Shown here piece by piece: positions 23,529 through 34,267 of a stretch of 64,000 nucleotides of DNA (within the stretch, counting starts at the first letter, position 1; the number at the start of each line of letters is the position of its first letter). Where the stretch lies: NCBI RefSeq assembly GCF_964340395.1, contig NC_135553.1:24560449-24624448 (forward strand), given 5' to 3'. The notes beneath the pieces were generated by a model. It had not been told where the DNA came from. It searched no databases and saw only the letters and a list, made by a program, of their open reading frames with translations. Position numbers and translations under genes: made by a program. The stretch comes from Glandiceps talaboti (taxonomy: Eukaryota > Hemichordata > Enteropneusta > Spengelidae).

Positions 23529-23839
23529 CATTTCAGAATTATCAAAGCAATAAAGAGACCAGTTAGATTTATAGTCTCAAAAAATTGGGTTTGTGATTTT
23601 TTCTGAGAATGTTTACTTTGTCTGTTGAAATGTTGTGAAAAAGAGTAAACTTAAAATCATACTTTTAACCAATACAATGCATCTGATTAATTGGAGCTCA
23701 TTATCCCTTTTCATCTCAGTGTCAAAATAATTCAGATGCTGATGATCCAAAGTCAGTAGATTATTTAAACGTGAGCTAGCTTAGATTTGTACAATGTATG
23801 TACAATGTATGTACATGTATATGTACATGTATGTGTGTG

Positions 23840-24107
23840 TATTATATATATGAATGCATGTATGTATGTATGTATGTATGTATGTATGTATGTATGTATG
23901 TACGAATGTACGTACGTACGTACGTACGTACGTACGTATGTACGTACGTACGTACGTACGTATGTATGTATGTATGTATGTATGTATGTATGTATGTACA
24001 TATGTACATATGTATGTATGTATGTACGCATGTACATATGTAAGTATGTATGTATGTATGTATGTATGTATGTACGTACGTATGTACGTACGTACGTACG
24101 TACGTAC

Positions 24108-24138
<31 letters not shown>

Positions 24139-24150
24139 TGTATGTGTGTA
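23840..24150. repeat. (TATG)n / (TACG)n tetranucleotide array
   Basis: About 300 bases of TATG and TACG repeats in alternating blocks, ending about 23 bases from the donor of the DPY19-like exon. (TACG)n is self-complementary and made of alternating purines and pyrimidines, so it could form cruciforms or Z-DNA. Long Tyr/Val/Thr and Tyr/Ile/His frames on both strands are artefacts of the repeat. Confidence 0.95.
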
Positions 24151-24172
24151 ATACTAAGTATACAGTGCTTAC

Positions 24173-24454
24173 CTCTATATTTGAAAACCATAACCTGTTC
24201 TCATGTAATGTCCATAAATATAAACAATATCGATAGGCAATGATGATGGCTGCTACAACTGCACAAAGGTAACTAACTTGAGTGGTGTACCATAAAACAA
24301 TTGATGATTTCTTATCAGGGTCTTCATTTTCACTTTCTGAGTCAGAACTAGAACTATTTGTCATCACATCATCTTTTGACATACTGTCATCTTCTCTTTC
24401 AATCTTTGGCTCATTTTTCTCTTCAATCTTCCTGTGTCTCAGTTCTGTTGCCAT
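24173..24454 (-). CDS. DPY19-like C-mannosyltransferase, first coding exon
   Basis: A 94-codon exon, ATG at 24454, ending at donor GAG|GTAAGC in phase 0. It opens MATELRHRKIEEK, then an acidic, serine-rich cytoplasmic stretch (about residues 20-50), then a hydrophobic segment (about 60-80: YLCAVVAAIIIAYRYCLYLW) and TLHENRLWFSNIE. DPY19 proteins start with the same layout: ELRxRK, an acidic tail, a first membrane helix, then a HExxxWFSN-type motif at the lumenal side. The family attaches mannose to tryptophan in thrombospondin repeats in the endoplasmic reticulum. I could not find the expected second exon in the 24 kb downstream, so the gene is seen only through this exon. The family call is by N-terminal resemblance alone, and which paralogue it is cannot be told. 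Confidence 0.6.
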
Positions 24455-24569
24455 ACTAGTGTAGTACTACTATTAATTGAATAAATAAATTAAAACTGGG
24501 TTGTCGATTTTCATTTGAGAGAGGAAAAAAATGACACCGAAAGCCGCTTGACAGACCTAATGTTTTAAA

Positions 24570-25681
24570 GGCTCAGTTCAGATCAGGATTAACATTTGGG
24601 GTATAAATAAAAATACCACCAATGGCGTTGTAGCACAACTGTAGTTTTTAAAAATGTTTATCCATATGCTAGTCCATGCTAACAATAGGTGTTCATTTGC
24701 TGAATGACTATCCAGTTGCCTATCCAACCATGTTGTTATCTTTATGATATATGCTATCATTTGGCTGTTGCTATGGGTGTGGTCATGTTGTTAGATATAT
24801 TTGCATACATTTTTGTATGTTTTTGTTCACTTGTGTATGAATTCCTGATATTATCTTTGCAATATACGTGATCATTTGGCTGTTGCTATGGGCGTGGTCT
24901 TGTTGCTAGGCAAATTTACATACATTTTTTGAATGTTTATTCAATTGTCTATTAATCCCTGTTGTTATCTTTGTGAAATACACAACCGTTTGGCTGTTGC
25001 TATGGGCGTGGTCATGGTTGATAGGGTATTTGCATACATTTTTTGAATGTTTACTCATTTGCCTACCAGATGATGTTATTTGACCAAAATATACTGCCAT
25101 TTGGTTGTTGCTAAGGGCGTGGTCATGGTTGCTAGGGCCAATTTTGTCAAAATATTTTGAAGAAAATCTGCAGAATAACACTTTCAGAAACATCTCACCA
25201 AGTTTCAGACCCACTGACCAGTACTTTTTGAGACCAGTAGTTTTTGACCAAAAATGAACATTTTTACACCTAATTTGCATATCACTTATTGAATCATTGT
25301 ATGCATAATGTTTCTTTGTCAATACATCCCTAGATGTATTTCCATTAAATTTCAGCCCAATCTGCTCAGTAGTTTTGAAATTATAGATTTTTAACCAAAA
25401 AGACACATTTTAGCTCTAATTTGCATATTACTGATGGAATCATCATGTCATGAACAAATCTTACTTTACACCCCCTTAAGAATGTTCCCACTAAATTTCG
25501 CATCAATTTGCCCAGTAGTTTCTGAGTATAAGTTTTTTGACAAAAAACCCACTTTTTTTACCCAAATAACATACCCGTGATGCGATCATTTTGATTTGAA
25601 CAATTTCCCAGCTAGACACCCAAGGTAATGGACCCACCAAATATCACGGTAATCGGTTCACCGGTTTTTGACTTTAAGTTG

Positions 25682-25725
<44 letters not shown>

Positions 25726-25780
25726 GACGCTGAGCGATCCATATAGCACTACTGAACCTCAGTTCAGTTGTGCTAAAAAA
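24570..25780. mobile_element. Non-autonomous repeat element with internal tandem units and a CA tract
   Basis: At least four diverged units of about 120-130 bases share TTTGGCTGTTGCTATGGGCG followed by TGGTC (near 24760, 24885, 25000 and 25115). Further units share AATTTGCATATCACT-type words. The block ends with (CA)n at 25685-25721, then AGACAGACGCTGAGCGATCC. GTAGCACAACTG at about 24628 and CAGTTGTGCTA at about 25766 form an inverted pair near the ends. There is no transposase frame. Confidence 0.5.
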
Positions 25781-25784
25781 AATG

Positions 25785-25915
25785 AGTTGTCTGTCAGAGC
25801 TATAGAAACTGTTGGTCCAGAACAAAAGAATGACCCTGAAATGACTCAATTGATAACATAACATTAATGTAAGAACATGGGATTGAAACCTTAGCCTTTA
25901 ACTATGATGATAATC
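25785..25915 (+). repeat. SINE-like dispersed repeat, copy 1
   Basis: Contains TCAGAGCTATAGAAACTGTT, GGTCCAGAACAAAAGAATGA, then GGGATTGAAACCTTAGCCTT. Related copies lie near 34850-34995, 38865-39010, 44085-44235 and 61505-61650, all in the same orientation. Confidence 0.65.
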
Positions 25916-25919
25916 ATAT

Positions 25920-27230
25920 AATATGATCATTACATATATGATAAATTATTTGATAAATGCATTTAAACATTAATTGAATCAAATTTTATATATGAACTAT
26001 ATGAAAAAAATGAACAAAAAGAACAAAAAACAAGTGTATTTCAGAAGAGTCGGTAAGAGGCTAGAAAATACAGTAGCTACTAATCTTGTCTAGCCACTAA
26101 AAAAAACTAAAAACAGAAATATTCTGAAAATTATGGATATATTATATATATAATGTGTTTGCTACAAGACCTTGTTGGAATAAACATCAAAAGAGCAAGA
26201 CTGTACAAGTGTGGCTTGAGTAAAATTACGAAATCAAGATATTGATCAAGAATCAACTTTTCTTTATTTTCATCTCCGACTAATACAAATTTTGTCTGGA
26301 CTGCGGTAAAATTGACAGATCACTAGTCTACATTTTACTTGAAATTCATGGACTTCTGAATAAGAATAATAATTTCATGAATTATATATTTTACATCTAT
26401 AAACACATGTATATTATTTATATTATTGAATTATTATGTATTTTATCTCGCCATATTATTCGTGATATAAATATTTGGGAATTCGACTACCGGACAATGT
26501 TTCCAGCTTCGGTTTAAACTGTAAACACAATCATGACAATGTCAAATCGAATACTTATTACTAATATGTTTGATAGTAAATACACATGATATATCGCTAT
26601 GCTGCCACACTGACACTATTCTGAAGGAAAAATAACAATAACAGACAGCATGTCATTGACATCAGTCATTCAGTGGTCATTGCTGTTGTACACAGTGTGT
26701 ATTTACATTTAGAATGGTATCGATTCAAATATACCCGCCTTTGTTTGGGGCCCGACGTCTACATGCATAGCCTATGGCTCCGGGCTATGGCCAATGTACG
26801 CTGGTGCATATTACCTAAAGCTTAATAAGCAGGCTATAATGCGAATTTTCACATTTACTGTACCTTTCTCTGTGAAGATGCTGTTGTTACAGACGTAAGT
26901 AATAAGGAAACAGTAGCCACAGGATCGAGAAGACAGCATCCGGAAGTCGGAAATAAAAGCGCCCTCTCCAGGTCGGCGAGCGTTATGCTCTGCCGTACAG
27001 ACTCAGCAGTGGATATACTAGTATGCTTTTTAATACCCCCCCCCCCCCCGCCCCCGTAATCATGCCCTCACGAAAAACGAATGTTCTAATAATAATTTAT
27101 ATTAATAATAATCTTTCATATACCGTCACAAGTAACTCCATATATATGACGGAAAAGTGAATGAATGAATGAATGACGGATTGTTGACGTTTATAAACTT
27201 TAAAGGTAGCTATGAATCCAGTTTAGAGGT
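25920..27230. other. Intergenic sequence
   Basis: AT-rich; holds a poly-C run near 27038-27048 and a small GAAT tandem near 27157-27175. This is probably part of the upstream region of the DPY19-like gene. No gene is supported. Confidence 0.5.
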
Positions 27231-27241
27231 TCATCGCACAG

Positions 27242-27480
27242 GCATTTGTTTCCTGAGTTATGTCTCAGAATATTTCTATCAGAATACAATAAAATGTCGA
27301 TAATATCGTTAATAACACTTGTTTTCTTTCGCAGTGAGTGAACCTGCGCGATCACAGAAACAAGTGTAATTTTATCCCTTTCGTATATAGTTGGTTATGT
27401 ACGTCAATATTAACGATATTATCGACATTTTATTGTATTCTGATAGAAATATTCTGAGACATAACTCGGGAAACAAATGC
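27242..27480. repeat. Near-perfect 73-bp inverted repeat
   Basis: Arms 27242-27314 and 27408-27480 match as inverted copies with a single visible mismatch (CCTGAG against CCCGAG), separated by 93 bases. Core words are GAATATTTCTATCAGAATAC and AATAAAATGTCGATAATATC. A transcript would form a long stable hairpin. No matching copy was found elsewhere in the window. Confidence 0.85.
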
Positions 27481-27519
27481 ATGTGGTTCATCCCTAATCC
27501 CATAGATAATTATGTAACT

Positions 27520-27790
27520 TACGCAATAAAATTTCGTGATTGATGGTGTCAAAAGTTTTTTAGAAATCAATGAATATTCCCCAAAGATTGTATTTCCGTT
27601 GTCCACATTCTATTAGTTATTTCTGTGACAATAATGTCGAAAAGGGCCAATTTAGTGCTGTAGCGTTTCCGAAAACCATATTGAATATCTGATAGAATGT
27701 TGAATTTGTAAAAATAGGAAACATTTCTGCTCGTTACGTACCAACTTGGAACTTGTAAGCAACAGGAGAAGCTGCATTAATAAGAAACAT
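27520..27790 (-). pseudogene. Non-LTR retrotransposon reverse transcriptase fragment (fingers/palm start)
   Basis: Minus-strand translation reads YGFRKRYSTKLALFDIIVTE, then GIFIDF-KNFDTINHEIL after a frame change. This is the conserved QYGFR...ST..AL...I / G.FID..KAFDT.NH.ILL signature of LINE reverse transcriptases. It is interrupted by stops and frameshifts and is clearly a relic. Confidence 0.75.
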
Positions 27791-28540
27791 TCCATGCCAA
27801 TGTCATGAATTTGTAATTACTGTGTTTGGGTTCAGATATGACGTTGTTTATACATGTCGCCAAAAACCTAGTTAGAGAAATGAATATCTTTTATTGCAGT
27901 AGCTCACATGTGTGTCAATAGATACACTAATATCGTATGTCTGGATATGCTAAGTGGCCTTTGATTCATTCCCATGATGCTCATACTATTGATATTGTTA
28001 TCTTTGGAAGATCATCCCATATGTGTGACTTATTGTGATTTTGTAACGACCATAGCGTCGCATGTTTCATGACATGGGTTAATTTGACCGCAGAGCTGGG
28101 AGCACCTGTCTCTCCTAGCATTGGGCCCGCCATACATCGTCAAGTGCAGTTTATCCTTTTACTACAATACTTGATGATCTAAAGTTTTGATACCAACAAA
28201 ACAAAAGTTGAGAACGTATAGACTAACGGAAAAGGAATGTCAGGGGAATGTCCCGCGCAAAACGCTCCATAATGGCTCAATTTAGACTGGGTATCAAACC
28301 CAAAATAGGAACAGGCAGATTTCGAAATTTGTGATCCTGAAGTCGAAAACAGGAAATGTGACATTTGCCAAAATTCAAGAGGATTGAAGTCGAACTTGGA
28401 CCTTAGGAAATTATTAGACAAAGCATACATTAAAATTACACAAATTTGTGTCATTTACATTGATTTCGTAAATAACTAAACTTCCATTCCATATAGGGAG
28501 TTAACAGCATTCGACTCGAGAAGCCAGAGAGGATCAGTCT

Positions 28541-28546
28541 GACGTA
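28541..28546. other. Unassigned sequence downstream of the histone H3 gene
   Basis: A point within the AT-rich region 27790-28690, which holds no other supported feature. The minus-strand open stretch at 28179-28454 has no recognisable motif. Confidence 0.2.
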
Positions 28547-28670
28547 CAAGCATCAGGGTTGATAATATTAGCGAGATATGAAAAAAAAAGCAAAAAGAAA
28601 TTGGAATTGCGTATAAAAAGTGTAAGCTTATAAGACGATGATCTGATACTCTATCGGTTGGTATAGGTAG

Positions 28671-28680
28671 TTCTCTTTTT
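28671..28680 (-). promoter_or_regulatory. Histone downstream element
   Basis: AAAAAGAGAA on the minus strand, 12 bases past the histone stem-loop. A purine-rich AAGAA/AAAGAG element at this spacing base-pairs with U7 snRNA for 3' end cleavage in animal histone mRNAs. Confidence 0.75.
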
Positions 28681-28692
28681 GGAGGATGTGGT

Positions 28693-28708
28693 GGCCCTGA
28701 AAAGGGCC
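28693..28708 (-). terminator. Histone mRNA 3' stem-loop
   Basis: GGCCCTTTTCAGGGCC on the minus strand, 29 bases after the H3 stop. It is an exact match to the animal consensus: six-base stem, four-base loop TTTC, GG...CC base. SLBP binds it in place of a poly(A) tail and couples the mRNA to S phase. Confidence 0.97.
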
Positions 28709-28737
28709 TTTTGGTTTGTGTATGCCAAGCACACAGT

Positions 28738-29154
<417 letters not shown>

Positions 29155-29227
29155 TCAGAGAATCGGACGTGTGTTGTACAGAGAATTGGAGAAAGTAAGA
29201 GAATACTCAAGTTCAGAAACTCCACAC

Positions 29228-29235
29228 TTTATATA
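29228..29235 (-). promoter_or_regulatory. TATA box of the H3 gene
   Basis: TATATAAA on the minus strand, about 80 bases upstream of the H3 ATG. This gives a leader of roughly 50 bases, normal for histone genes. A CRE-like TGACGTAA lies just upstream (29243-29250). Confidence 0.85.
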
Positions 29236-29263
29236 CACTTTGTTACGTCATCAAATAGTGCTA

Positions 29264-29390
29264 ATTGGTCAAAACCTGACAAAGCTCTAAACGTTCATTG
29301 GTCAGTAATTTTAATCTATCATCTAGAATATCCATTGTCATGGTTATTAGTGTGTAAACAATAGAAAAGATAAATCTTCTAGCTGATTGG
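29264..29390 (-). promoter_or_regulatory. Three CCAAT boxes of the H3 promoter
   Basis: CCAAT on the minus strand at 29264-29268 (GACCAAT), 29297-29301 and 29386-29390 (both CTGACCAAT). These are likely NF-Y sites upstream of the TATA box. Confidence 0.75.
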
Positions 29391-29871
29391 TCAGTTAATG
29401 CATACTAATGTTTCTCAGGATCCTATCTTTGCAGGTGTCAAAGCTTTAACGAGCGAAAATGTCCAGTCTCCAAATTATTCCCATCACCAAAATCCTCACC
29501 AGACTTATGTGCAATGACGATTTTTTGCAATATTTGCTATAAACTAATTAACGTAACTAGCATGCACTGTATAGTAACTTACCAATGCCTATAAGTGACT
29601 TCTGACCTCCATAAAAACAATCATGCAATGGCTACTTTAGCCCAACGACTTGACTATCTAGCTTGACCATGGATATGTATTTACAGTAAGATGCACTCTA
29701 ATACATAGAGGGGGATGATCTTGCTAATACATTCAGTAGGAGTACAAGTCGGATGGCCAAATCTCTGGGCTATGTCCAACTAATGCTGGCCACAATAACA
29801 GAATACTCTTGAATCACATGCATTATTTTGTGTCACTGTAGATGTTTATGGTGCCTCCATTCCAAACATGG

Positions 29872-29903
29872 ATGGAGGTATAAAAATATTTTTATACCTC
29901 CAT
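29872..29903. repeat. Perfect 32-bp palindrome
   Basis: ATGGAGGTATAAAAAT is followed by its exact complement, ATTTTTATACCTCCAT. A related hairpin with the same ATGGAGGTATA / TATACCTCCAT arms is at 47039-47064. Confidence 0.9.
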
Positions 29904-29939
29904 GCTCCAACTGATGCATGTGCTGGTGTTTCTCATTTG

Positions 29940-30075
29940 TTTCAGTGAGATACATCTATCACTTCTAATGTGTGTGTGCACGCCAATCAGTGAGATACAT
30001 CCATCACTTCTAATGTGTGTGCGCACAATCTGTGAGATACATCTATGACTTCTAATGTGTGTGTGCACGCCAATC
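29940..30075. repeat. About 43-bp tandem repeat, three copies
   Basis: Units start GTGAGATACATCTATCACTT and continue CTAATGTGTGTGTGCACGCC at about 29946, 29990 and 30031. Confidence 0.8.
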
Positions 30076-30078
30076 AAC

Positions 30079-30387
30079 CTTGCTAATGACTATATAATAT
30101 ACAGAAATGAACTTTAAATCAGTAAATTCAACCTAGTCTAGTCTACCTTATCAATTCTTATCATACATTCGCTCAAGCCTCAAAACATACGATATTACAG
30201 CTCAGCTGCTTAAAAATGTACAAGGTTATGTGCATGTGCAATATAGAGTTAGACTGCTTGCATAACTTACCATTGTCATTTTGTGGCTCGAGCGAACGTC
30301 AGACAAGAATTGGCAGAATAGACAAGACATAGGTTGAATTTAGTGATTTAAAGTTCATTTCTGTATTTTATATAGTCAGTAGCAAGG
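30079..30387. mobile_element. About 310-bp palindromic MITE
   Basis: Arms of about 100 bases, TTGCTAATGACTATATAATA... and its inverted partner ending TATATAGTCAGTAGCAAGG, share AATGAACTTTAAATCA and AATTCAACCTA. The loop is about 100 bases. There is no coding capacity. Confidence 0.75.
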
Positions 30388-30389
30388 GT

Positions 30390-31650
30390 ATGGGTGGTTT
30401 GTGTTCCCAATATCAGTGTGAATGAAATCTGTGTAACCTCAGGGTGTTAGATAGGAAGCCAAGTACAGTAACCATACCAGAGTGGGTTGAAGACATGTCG
30501 GAACCTCATAGTGTATATTTCCAGAGTTATCGGTGACCAGAAAAGAATATGTCAACGTCCCTGATTGTAAGATGGCAACACCACAAGCAGGTATCTACAC
30601 AGGGTAAAGGATGAATAACCAATTTTGTTCTTGTATTTTCCGTTAATATTATTTACACATGTACTTCCATTAGTCGGATCATAGACCCTACACATGTAGG
30701 TCTATGGTTGGATCAGTAGATGTTTACACTCACTGCACAATGTGTTAATTGGGCAATTAGCCTGTGAGTTTGTTCTAGGATTAGCAATCTAATAATTAAT
30801 GCAAAACTGGTAAACTCTGATAAGACACTGATGACGTTATGAAATAGGGAAAAACAGTGAGAGGAAACAATATTTAAAACTTTATTTGAAATATAGAGAA
30901 AATATTAGAAATCAGGAAAATCAAGAGAACAAAATTGATCCATCCTTTACCCTGTGGTATCTAGTGGTCTGAGGCTAAAATGATTATTTATCTCTGAAAT
31001 GCCAGACCTTAAGTACCATAATACACGAAAAAGTACAAAAATGCAAAATAACACATTCATTTCACGTGTACTGACACTTCTTTAATAAGACCAATATACT
31101 GCATAGAATTGCAGACATTACAAGATGCTTCAAAAGTGTAGAAATCTAATCATACAGTATGTCACTGTTGTTCAACATGACATGACATGCTATGACATGG
31201 TCTATTTTGACACTTGGAGTCAAATATTGCAGGCTTTATTTTGTATCATTTACAGGTAGGAAAGCATGAATGTTGGCATGGAAATATTGTATATAAACAT
31301 GAGGATGAAATAGAGAACCTGCAGATCTTGAATTGTGTTGTGTAAAGATCTGAAGAGTTATAATTTTTGTGTAGTTAATAACTTTTTATGACCACACTTT
31401 AGAACAAAGCTTCATATATTCAACATAAGTGTTATTTATTTAGGCATGGATGAATGTAAACTTGACAATAATGACTGCTGTCAATCTTTGAAAAGGAAAA
31501 CATTCTGTGTGATGTAAACCTCAGACTGTCGATGTTTTAGAATGGCCGTAGGGAAAATATCTGTGTGATGTAGAATTCAGACCACTGATGGCTTAGAATG
31601 GTCAGTGTTACAATCAGACCACTGATGGCTTAGAACGGTCAGTGTTACTA
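30390..31650. other. Region downstream of eIF3b
   Basis: Holds the eIF3b 3' untranslated region (minus strand). Candidate AATAAA signals on the minus strand are at 31435-31440 (about 215 bases after the stop) and 31235-31240. Nothing else is supported. Confidence 0.5.
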
Positions 31651-31652
31651 TA

Positions 31653-34221
31653 TTATTCATTGTCATTAATCTCAATAATCTCTTCTTTGACAAAGAATTC
31701 TATCACTTCTTCATCCCAGTCTTCTATGTGGCTGTCAAACTCATCCGTGTCAATACCTGTCAAGAGATATATCACAACATTTTAAAGGCAGTTCAGCTGT
31801 GAGGGGATTTCATTTCAATACTGCCCTCTAGTGGTGTAATAGAGCACTAGTATGAGTTGGGGTAGACAGAAGGCTTTCAATATGATATATACTGGTAACA
31901 CACTTTTCAGTCATTTTTGAAAGAGAAGTCATAAGATGCCCAAGTTTACAGAAAATGAAGGTAAAACTTTTCATCATTTTTACCAAATGCAACGCACTAA
32001 AAGAAACAGTCAAGGAAATGAGTGTAAATGAAATTCATGACATCCTAAAACAGAAGACGTAACGCTACATTTGCCAAGAAAAAATGGGTTATTTTCAAAT
32101 TATGCCACAGTTCTGAATAATTTGGCTTACAATTCCACCAACAATCCCCAACATTTCTACTAAATCATAACTTAAATTTTATGACAAATACAAATATGGT
32201 GACCATTCAGTCAAACTATCATGCAGGTCACATGATAGAGTGATGTGATGGTGATGACAGTGCCACAGTCTAACGCCTTCAACAACACCTTCAGCACTAT
32301 GCAACCTTTGGTTGTTTTTAAGTAGGTGGAAAATAGCTCAACGGTCTAGCAGCTAGACTAAGGTATGGAATGCTATGTGATGTGAAACACACAAAATCCC
32401 AAATTTAAAAATCTTGCCACTGAAATTGATGAAATTCTATGACCAAGAATTAGGGTGCATTTGTCGTCATCTCTAAGAAAATATCACCTACCTCCACGCA
32501 GAGAAAGTCGTTCCTCTTTATTCCCATCGTACACTGTCCTGCATTTTTCCAAATATGCACGGAAATTATCCATCATTTGCCGTCTTTTGTCAACTAATTC
32601 CTGGAAAGGGAAATAGAAAGACATTTAATACATCATTGATATGCAACAAGTGTCTCTGTTATGTCTTAAATTTCTCTCTATTTTCTGACTTGGCTCTCTG
32701 CAAAAGTAATTTTAACTCTTTTGCTTCAAAAGTTAATGATCAATGTCTTACTTGATTCAACATTAAAAAAAATTATGCTTAACCCTTTGAACCCTAAGCT
32801 CCCCAGCGTAACGTGACGTATACCCTGAGCTCCCCAGGGTAACTGTTCCGAAATATCATATTCTTTCTGAAATCATATTTGTCTGCCCGTATATATTTTT
32901 TTAGGTGTAAACATGAATAAATGATAAATAAATGATAAAAACTGACTGTCCAACCTATAGGGGAGGGAAAAATGTTCTCCTTTTAGCTCCAGTATGTCCC
33001 CTTCCATTGCCACACCCCCTGCCACGCCCACCTCCCCTACCACGACCCCCTCCCTCTGCCACACCCTCTGCCAACAGGTGCTAGGTCTAAATTATCATCG
33101 TCTGAAACATTTGAAGTAGCTGAATCAACGTGGCAGAAATCGCCGTTTACACTAGAATGCTCACTTGATAAATCACTATCATGGCCATAATTGTTACCGT
33201 GCACATTTTCCTCATCCGAACTCAACACATCTTGCAGCAATTGAGCATTTGTAATACATCTACGAGGCATTTTTGAAGAGCGAGGTCCGATAAAGTAATA
33301 CACAGCGACGTTAACAATGGCGGCACTGTACGTCATCACTATGTTTGGATGCCAAACACGTGTAGTAACGGGCTGTTTGATTGGCTGTTATATTGCTAGG
33401 CGATACGGCCGGTATACCGGCCTTTCGGATATAAAGTCAACTTCCAATAGGCCGGTATACCGGCCTTTAGGGTTCAAAGGGTTAATATACAAAATAAAAA
33501 TTGACACTAAAATTCGGAAATTGAACTGAGAGCAAAATTTAGTCTAGTCTTAAGATATACAACATGTTGTGCTGTGCCATCTGCCAGCATTCACATCTGT
33601 ACTGAAGTAGAGCTATTCCCAGCACACTGTAATCAGTTCTGGTTGCAGCCAATCAAACATCACATCAGTGCAGTAAGGTTGTATCTGCCTATACAATTGC
33701 ATAGCAGATAAGACCTTTCTACACTGACAGGACAACATAATGATAAGATAAGAGATGTTGAAATGACCATGATGTCAGACTTTCCATACTACTTCATGAC
33801 AACCTACCTGGTATATATTATCAAGTACAATCAAGTATCACCATGACAACAATCATTCTAATCACAACACACAATTCACATTTTTTAACGCTAATATGTC
33901 AAGAAAGTTCAAAACAGTCAAAATCATTCAGTGCTGTCAAAAAAGTCATGTATTCTACTTTCACACTTTTAGTTCCATGCTCTGCTAGAACTGCGATTCT
34001 CTAAATATTCGGTGATGAATTGTTCACTGAGACACTATATTGTGGTATGACATCCCTACCTTAGATGCCTTAGACTGACTCATTCTGTCCTTTACTTCAA
34101 ACTGTTTAGAATAATTCTTCATGTTCTTCTTGATATCCTGGAGAATAGACAAGAACAACATGACGTTAGATTTTATCGGACAACATTGACTTATTGCAGT
34201 AACATTTTACAGTTTATATTG

Positions 34222-34267
<46 letters not shown>

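Noticed and set aside
23765-24243. Tyr/His/Thr-rich and Tyr/Val/Met-rich proteins over the tetranucleotide array
   Set aside because: Pure repeat translation. The minus-strand frame only looks long because it continues past the real donor at 24173.
33317-33529. Plus-strand 70-residue frame at the right end of the piggyBac element
   Set aside because: It crosses the transposon end and its TTAA, contains the palindromes, and has no family resemblance.
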